The translations under genes were made by a program, and so were the position numbers. From Chloroflexota bacterium (GTDB lineage: Bacteria > Chloroflexota > UBA4733), in the NCBI GenBank assembly GCA_023381895.1, contig JAMCTA010000147.1:1-9943 (forward strand): DNA of 9,943 bases, in the 5' to 3' direction. Below, piece after piece: positions 5,680-9,943 of this stretch; position 1 is the stretch's first letter, and each line of letters starts with the position of its first letter. The notes below the pieces were generated by a model that was not told the origin of the DNA, made no database searches, and saw nothing but the letters and a program-made list of their open reading frames with translations.

Positions 5680-7290
5680 GTGGGAGACAGCTCAAGACCC
5701 AATATCATTCTCATCCTGGTTGATGACATGGGCTTTTCTGATATTGGTGCTTTTGGATCCGAGATTCACACTCCAAATCTCGATCGGTTGGCTGCCCGCG
5801 GTATCCGTCTTACCCAGATGTACAACGGCGCGCGCTGCTGCCCAACTCGCGCCTCGCTGCTCAGCGGGCTGTACGCCCAGCAAGCCGGAGTCGGGCACAT
5901 GGTCAACAACCTCGGAGCGCCTGGCTATCAAGGATTCTTGAACGACCACTGCGTTACTATTGCGGAAGCGCTCCGTGCCAACGGCTACCGCACCCTGATG
6001 TCCGGCAAATGGCACGTGGGCGGCCAGTATGGCCTCGATCCAGATACCTGGCATCCGGGAAGACCCGGCTTTCCGACGCCACGCCAGCGCGGATTCGATC
6101 GCTTCTTTGGCACGCTCGCTGGCGCCGGAAGCTACTACAATCCCCATACGCTGATGCGTGACGACGAGATCATCACTCCAGATGGGGACGGCTTCTACTA
6201 CACCACAGCCATTGGTGATGAAGCGGCGCGAATGATCGACGAGACGGCTGTAGAGAACCGTCCTTTCTTTCTCTACCTAGCCTTCACTGCACCGCACTGG
6301 CCTCTCCAGGCCCCTGCAGACGTCATAGACCACTACCAAGACCGCTACCTCACTGGATGGGATGCCCTCCGGCAGGAACGCTTCAACCGGCTCCAGGAAC
6401 TGGGGATCATCCAGCCCGAGTGGGGGCTCTCTCCGCGCGATCCCACCGCTCCTGCCTGGGACAGCCTTTCCCCTGACCGGCAACGCTGGGAGGCCCAGCG
6501 CATGGCCGTCTATGCTGCGCAAGTGGAGTGTATGGATGCGGCTGTTGGTAAGGTGCTCGCTGCCGTTGAGCGGCAACACGCGTCCGAAAACACGCTGACG
6601 CTCTTCTTGTCTGATAACGGCGGCTGCGCGGAGTTTCTCCGTGAAGATGCACCGAACTCATCAGCGCCTCCACTCACACGCGACGGACATCCCGTACGTA
6701 TCGGCAACATCGAAGGTCTAGCTCCTGGCACGGCTGACACATACATGAGCTACGATCTTCCCTGGGCTAACGCGAGCAACACTCCCTTTCGGCGCTACAA
6801 GCACTGGGTGCACGAGGGCGGCATCGCAACGCCATGCATCGTGCACTGGCCCGATGCTATTCCTGAGGGCACCATCAGTCACTCCGTCTGCCACCTGATC
6901 GATGTCTTGCCCACGTTCCTCGCCGCAGCGAACGGCACCTATCCGACACAGGCTATAGGTGGACCTGCCTTGCCGCTCGAAGGGGAGAGCCTCTTGTCGC
7001 TCCTCTCCGGCGACCTCGCTTGGGAGCGTGCAAAGCCCGTGTTCTGGGAACACGAAGGGAACTGCGCCGTCCGCTCCGGACGCTGGAAGCTCGTAAAGAA
7101 GTTCGCCGACCCCTGGGAACTCTACGACATGCAGCACGACCGCACGGAACTCCAGAGCTTGAGCGCAGACCACCCAGAAATCTCCCAGAGTATGATCGAT
7201 CAGTTCGAGGCTTGGGTATTGCACTGCGGGGTGTTGCCGTGGGAAGAGATTAGGCCTCGCCCAGGTCAGCGCTCCGCTACTCGGGCATAG
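5680..7290 (+). CDS. Arylsulfatase-type sulfatase (formylglycine-dependent, S1 family)
   Basis: The product is 536 residues. GTG at 5680 is the start, with AGGAGGT (5670-5676) immediately before it and the family N-terminus RPNIILILVDDMGFSDIG right after. Sulfatases hydrolyse sulfate esters using a formylglycine made from Cys or Ser. Here the signature is CCPTRASLLSG with C53 as the residue to be modified and R57 beside it. Metal ligands D15/D16 and D312-N313 (LSDNGG) are present, as are K110/H112 (SGKWHVGG), H206 (APHWPLQAP) and K374. The C-terminal sulfatase subdomain (about 455-520, RSGRWKLVKKFADPWELYD) is complete. There is no signal peptide, so it should act in the cytoplasm, perhaps on an imported sulfated oligosaccharide. 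No formylglycine-generating enzyme is in the window. An SGNH esterase follows on the same strand. The natural substrate cannot be read from the sequence. Confidence 0.95.
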   Translation: MGDSSRPNIILILVDDMGFSDIGAFGSEIHTPNLDRLAARGIRLTQMYNGARCCPTRASLLSGLYAQQAGVGHMVNNLGAPGYQGFLNDHCVTIAEALRANGYRTLMSGKWHVGGQYGLDPDTWHPGRPGFPTPRQRGFDRFFGTLAGAGSYYNPHTLMRDDEIITPDGDGFYYTTAIGDEAARMIDETAVENRPFFLYLAFTAPHWPLQAPADVIDHYQDRYLTGWDALRQERFNRLQELGIIQPEWGLSPRDPTAPAWDSLSPDRQRWEAQRMAVYAAQVECMDAAVGKVLAAVERQHASENTLTLFLSDNGGCAEFLREDAPNSSAPPLTRDGHPVRIGNIEGLAPGTADTYMSYDLPWANASNTPFRRYKHWVHEGGIATPCIVHWPDAIPEGTISHSVCHLIDVLPTFLAAANGTYPTQAIGGPALPLEGESLLSLLSGDLAWERAKPVFWEHEGNCAVRSGRWKLVKKFADPWELYDMQHDRTELQSLSADHPEISQSMIDQFEAWVLHCGVLPWEEIRPRPGQRSATRA

Positions 7291-7314
7291 CGACAGTACC
7301 GGCGCGCACTTACG

Positions 7315-7373
7315 TGGGGAATAGCTCCACAGTACCGCTCCCTGCTGAAGCGTTACTGTGGAGCTATTCCCCA
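7315..7373. repeat. Long perfect inverted repeat (20-bp arms) between sulfatase and esterase genes
   Basis: Bases 7315-7334 and 7354-7373 are exact reverse complements (TGGGGAATAGCTCCACAGTA and its complement). Inside, CGCT (7336-7339) pairs with AGCG (7349-7352) after one mismatch, giving a 25-position stem around a 9-base loop. It begins 24 bases after the sulfatase stop. No T-run follows on either strand, so it does not look like a standard terminator. Candidates are an mRNA-stability or attenuating hairpin inside the unit, or a solo palindromic repeat. No clear flanking target duplication is visible. Confidence 0.85.
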
Positions 7374-7427
7374 TCGTGAGTTCGGGCCACAAACAAGAAA
7401 GAAGATGCCAGGATGACCGGAGGCCAG

Positions 7428-8423
7428 ATGATCTCCGCTACTGATCAGCGACTCACGTGGAGTGGAGTGGTGACACTGGAGATCACTGAAGATGGTGTGT
7501 TGGCCTGGCGACTTCCTCACACTCACATCAGTCTCTACCCTCCTGTAGCGCTCCGAGAGCGAGCGGCAATGCCCGCTGGGGTTCGTGTGGCTTTCCGCTC
7601 GACTACACGTCGGCTTGGTGGACGGTTCGATCCCGCGCCTGAGCTCGCCCCACTCGACGTTGTCTGCGACGGGACGGTGATCTCCACACTCTCACTCACG
7701 GACCAGAGCACTTTTACCTGCTCTGAGCTCCCGCCAGGTGACAAGAGGATCGAGCTCTGGCTGCCACAACACGGTCACTTCCGCCTACAGTCGCTACAGA
7801 TCGACAGCGACGCGACCATCGCGCCAGTCGCTGAGAGTAGTCCGCGCTGGATCACCTACGGCAGCTCGATCACCCAGTGCCGTCAAGCCGCGTCACCTAC
7901 GAAGACGTGGCCTGCTGTCGTCGCCCGTGCTCTCGGTCTCGACCTCACCTGCCTGGGTTTTGGCGGTCAATGCCACCTCGACCCGATGATCGCCCGGCTC
8001 ATCCGTGACCTTCCGGCTGACTACCTCTCGATGTGTGTCGGCATCAACATCTACGGTGCTGCGTCGCTCAGCCCGCGCACGTTCAAGAGCGCCATCATTG
8101 GCTTCGTAGCGATCGTACGCGAACGGCACCCGGTCACGCCGTTCATCGTGATGTCTCCCATCTGCTCGCCTACTCGTGAGGACACCCCAGATGCTGTTGG
8201 CTTCACCCTGAAAGGCATGCGCGAGGAGGTCGCCGGAGCCGTCGAAATCCTACGGAGCGCAGGCGATCAGCACCTCCACTATGTCGACGGTCTCACTATC
8301 TTCGGGTCCGAGCTCGCCCATTTCCTTCCTGATGGATTGCATCCAAACGCAGAAGGCTATATACGTCTGGGGGAACGCTTCATCGACAAGGCCGCCAGCC
8401 GGTACTTCGTGAGCAAGCGTTGA
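7428..8423 (+). CDS. SGNH/GDSL-family hydrolase (probable carbohydrate esterase)
   Basis: The product is 331 residues from the ATG at 7428, which has GGAGG (7419-7423) four bases upstream; an ATG at 7413 would add five residues but has only a distant GAAAGAAG site. Residues about 1-135 form a beta-rich N-terminal domain. The catalytic SGNH domain follows: ITYGSSIT with S147 as nucleophile (block I, GSS in place of GDS), LGFGGQCHLD (block II Gly), CVGINIYG (G205, N207; block III) and LPDGLHPNAEGY with D302 and H305 (block V). The arrangement resembles the Lipase_GDSL_3 / SsfX3-type group, whose known members include acyltransferases and sugar deacetylases. No signal peptide is seen. Same-strand placement 137 bases after the sulfatase suggests joint removal of acyl and sulfate groups from one substrate, which is inference. 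It converges on rhamnulokinase with 19 bases between the stops. Confidence 0.9.
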   Translation: MISATDQRLTWSGVVTLEITEDGVLAWRLPHTHISLYPPVALRERAAMPAGVRVAFRSTTRRLGGRFDPAPELAPLDVVCDGTVISTLSLTDQSTFTCSELPPGDKRIELWLPQHGHFRLQSLQIDSDATIAPVAESSPRWITYGSSITQCRQAASPTKTWPAVVARALGLDLTCLGFGGQCHLDPMIARLIRDLPADYLSMCVGINIYGAASLSPRTFKSAIIGFVAIVRERHPVTPFIVMSPICSPTREDTPDAVGFTLKGMREEVAGAVEILRSAGDQHLHYVDGLTIFGSELAHFLPDGLHPNAEGYIRLGERFIDKAASRYFVSKR

Positions 8424-8442
8424 AAATGCAGCGACCTCAGCA

Positions 8443-9942
8443 TCAAGCGGTAGGCGCTATAATCAGCTTGGTGAAGTGCTGGTAGGCACGATTCCACTCC
8501 TCTGCATCGTGCAAGTGTGGCTCATAGGTGTGTACGGGGAAGCTGCGAGCCACGGCCGCGCGCCCGGTGGCGAGGCTTGGCAAGAGACCAAGACTCAGGC
8601 ACTGCACGAGAACGTTGCCGAGAGCCGTAGCTTCGACCGGACCAGCGACCACAGGCCGCTGCAGAGCGTCCGCAGTGAGCTGACAGAGGAGGGCATTCTG
8701 GCTTCCACCTCCTACCACGCGCAGCACCTCGACGTGCTTGCCGGTCAGCGCCTCCAAGCCTTCGAGAACGTAGCGGTATTTGAGCGCGAGGCTATCAAGG
8801 CAGCAACGTACGATTTCGCCCGTGGCCTCTGGGGGATGTTGCCCCGTGCGCTGGCAGAAGTCTTGAATGGCACTCGGCATATCCTCTGGAAGCGTGAAGT
8901 CGGGCGCATCGGGGTCGACGACTGAACGCAGCGGTGGAGCGCTTGCCGCCCAAGTAAGCAGGTCACCCCACTCTGCCCTCAGTCCATGACGCTGCCACTG
9001 CCGTTGGCATTCCTGCAGGAGCCAGAGGCCAGTGACGTTCTTGAGCAAACGGATGGTGCCCGCAACGCCACCTTCATTAGTGACGTTGAAGCGCAGCGCC
9101 TCATTCGAAGTCACCGGATCGTAAGTCTCCACTCCGAGGAGGCTCCACGTTCCACTACTGAGATACGCGCTGTTCCCGTCGAGGTACGGCACCGCAGCCA
9201 CAGCGCTCGCGGTGTCGTGGGTTCCCGGTGCCACCACTCGCGGCGAAGCAGAGAGTCCGAGCTCTTGGCGAATCGACGGCAACAGCTCGCCGAGGACCGT
9301 CCCCGGTTGGACCACAGGGGGGAAGATGTCCGCAGATAGTCCGAGCCGGCTAAGAACGTCGCTTGCCCAGTCCCTCCTACGGCAGTCGAAGCACATGGTG
9401 GTTGTTGCGTTCGTATACTCTCCGACCGCTTCTCCAGTCAGCCAGAAGTTCAAGAGATCCGGAATCATGAGAAACTTACGAGCTACTTTCAGCTGGCTAC
9501 TGCCAGATGAAGCGAGCGCGGCGAGCTGGTACAGCGAGTTGATAGGCATGAACTGAATGCCAGTGCACTGAAAGAGCGCATCTCGCCCGACGCGCTGATC
9601 CACCCAAGCCATCATCCCATTCGTGCGGCTGTCACGATAGTGGTGGGGATTGCTCAAGAGCTCATCTTGGTCGTCGAGGAGGCCGAAGTCCACCGCCCAG
9701 CTATCTAGACCGATACTCTCGATCTGGCCCCGTGTTTCGTGCACCGCTTGCGCCAACCCTGCGAGCACTTCCCGCCAGATGCCTAGGATATCCCAGTAGA
9801 GAGCCTGGCCAACCCTCAGTCCCCCATTGGCAAAGCGATGCAGCTCTCGCAGCCGGAAGCGCTCACCATCCCACGACGCCTGGAGCACCCGACCACTCGA
9901 CGCCCCGAGATCTACTGCAATGACGTGCCGCTCGTCACTCAT
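8443..9942 (-). CDS. rhaB: L-rhamnulokinase (FGGY carbohydrate kinase)
   Basis: The product is 499 residues and complete, from the ATG at 9942-9940, one base from the window edge, so its ribosome site is not visible. It phosphorylates L-rhamnulose at O1 with ATP in the cytoplasm, the second step of phosphorylated L-rhamnose breakdown. Evidence is the FGGY phosphate-binding start AVDLGASSGR (9-18), the sugar-binding region GLDSWAVDFGLLD (78-90), GTHDTASAV with likely catalytic base D243, SSGTWSLLG (262-270), and the ATP-site GGGSQN (411-416). The GASSGR start and SSGTWSLLG are characteristic of rhamnulokinase rather than xylulo- or glycerol kinase. Length is close to the E. coli enzyme. Isomerase and rhamnulose-1-phosphate aldolase genes are not in the window and would be expected upstream of this gene, beyond the right edge. 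It is convergent with the esterase gene, so it belongs to a different transcript. Confidence 0.95.
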   Translation of the reverse strand: MSDERHVIAVDLGASSGRVLQASWDGERFRLRELHRFANGGLRVGQALYWDILGIWREVLAGLAQAVHETRGQIESIGLDSWAVDFGLLDDQDELLSNPHHYRDSRTNGMMAWVDQRVGRDALFQCTGIQFMPINSLYQLAALASSGSSQLKVARKFLMIPDLLNFWLTGEAVGEYTNATTTMCFDCRRRDWASDVLSRLGLSADIFPPVVQPGTVLGELLPSIRQELGLSASPRVVAPGTHDTASAVAAVPYLDGNSAYLSSGTWSLLGVETYDPVTSNEALRFNVTNEGGVAGTIRLLKNVTGLWLLQECQRQWQRHGLRAEWGDLLTWAASAPPLRSVVDPDAPDFTLPEDMPSAIQDFCQRTGQHPPEATGEIVRCCLDSLALKYRYVLEGLEALTGKHVEVLRVVGGGSQNALLCQLTADALQRPVVAGPVEATALGNVLVQCLSLGLLPSLATGRAAVARSFPVHTYEPHLHDAEEWNRAYQHFTKLIIAPTA

Positions 9943-9943
9943 G

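Noticed and set aside
6718..7392. 224-residue minus-strand frame opposite the sulfatase
   Set aside because: It covers conserved sulfatase codons and has no domain features; codon bias of the real gene explains its openness.
8476..8925. 149-residue plus-strand frame opposite rhamnulokinase
   Set aside because: It is a shadow of a well-supported kinase gene, with no recognisable motif and no ribosome site of note.
1..9943. CRISPR array, riboswitch, rRNA or intact insertion sequence
   Set aside because: No regularly spaced repeats, riboswitch-like aptamer cores, rRNA stretches or complete transposase genes were seen on either strand.

Overview
This 9.9 kb window looks like a chromosomal segment from a moderately GC-rich, free-living bacterium. 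Gene content and sequence style (a DoxX membrane protein with a long extramembrane insert, an ANTAR response regulator, a sacsin-like ATPase remnant, and a sulfatase/rhamnulokinase pair) resemble Chloroflexota such as Ktedonobacteria or Thermomicrobia. That placement is impression-based and was not checked by any search. There is no phage, plasmid or CRISPR signature.

Layout. (1) Positions 2-499: the C-terminal two thirds of an HpcH/HpaI-family class II aldolase, cut by the window edge. (2) 677-1255: a short mono-heme cytochrome c with an N-terminal export signal and a C-terminal VPATG / hydrophobic / Arg tail, preceded by a phased 10-bp repeat and followed by a perfect hairpin. (3) 1309 to about 2230, minus strand: the decayed 3' end of a large sacsin/HSP90-like ATPase gene, with similarity spread over several frames. 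(4) 2498-3097: a DoxX-family membrane protein with a UNCG-type hairpin behind it. (5) 3414-3989: an AmiR/NasT/PdtaR-type ANTAR response regulator. (6) 4121-4192: a CAT-anticodon tRNA with a good sigma-70 promoter. (7) 4200-5201: a noticeably more GC-rich patch between two tRNA genes, holding an N-terminally broken serine recombinase fragment and, convergent to it, a gene with two helix-turn-helix repeats. (8) 5466-5539, minus: tRNA-Gly(TCC). (9) 5680-9942: a sugar-processing block with an S1-type sulfatase, an SGNH/GDSL esterase on the same strand, and convergent L-rhamnulokinase.

How the genes may work together. The sulfatase and SGNH esterase probably form one transcription unit, interrupted by a very strong 20-bp perfect inverted repeat. 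Beside a rhamnulokinase they suggest removal of sulfate and acyl groups from a rhamnose-containing sugar, followed by L-rhamnulose phosphorylation. The aldolase at the left edge is in a family that includes 2-keto-3-deoxy-L-rhamnonate aldolase, but it lies about 8 kb away from the kinase and the link is conjecture. The middle of the window (cytochrome, sacsin remnant, DoxX, ANTAR regulator, tRNA island) has no clear common theme and reads as a region of turnover.

The most notable points are the 20-bp inverted repeat, the tRNA-bounded GC-rich recombinase remnant, the multi-frame decay of the sacsin-like gene, and the sulfatase-esterase-rhamnulokinase grouping. I do not see strong evidence for a wholly new system.
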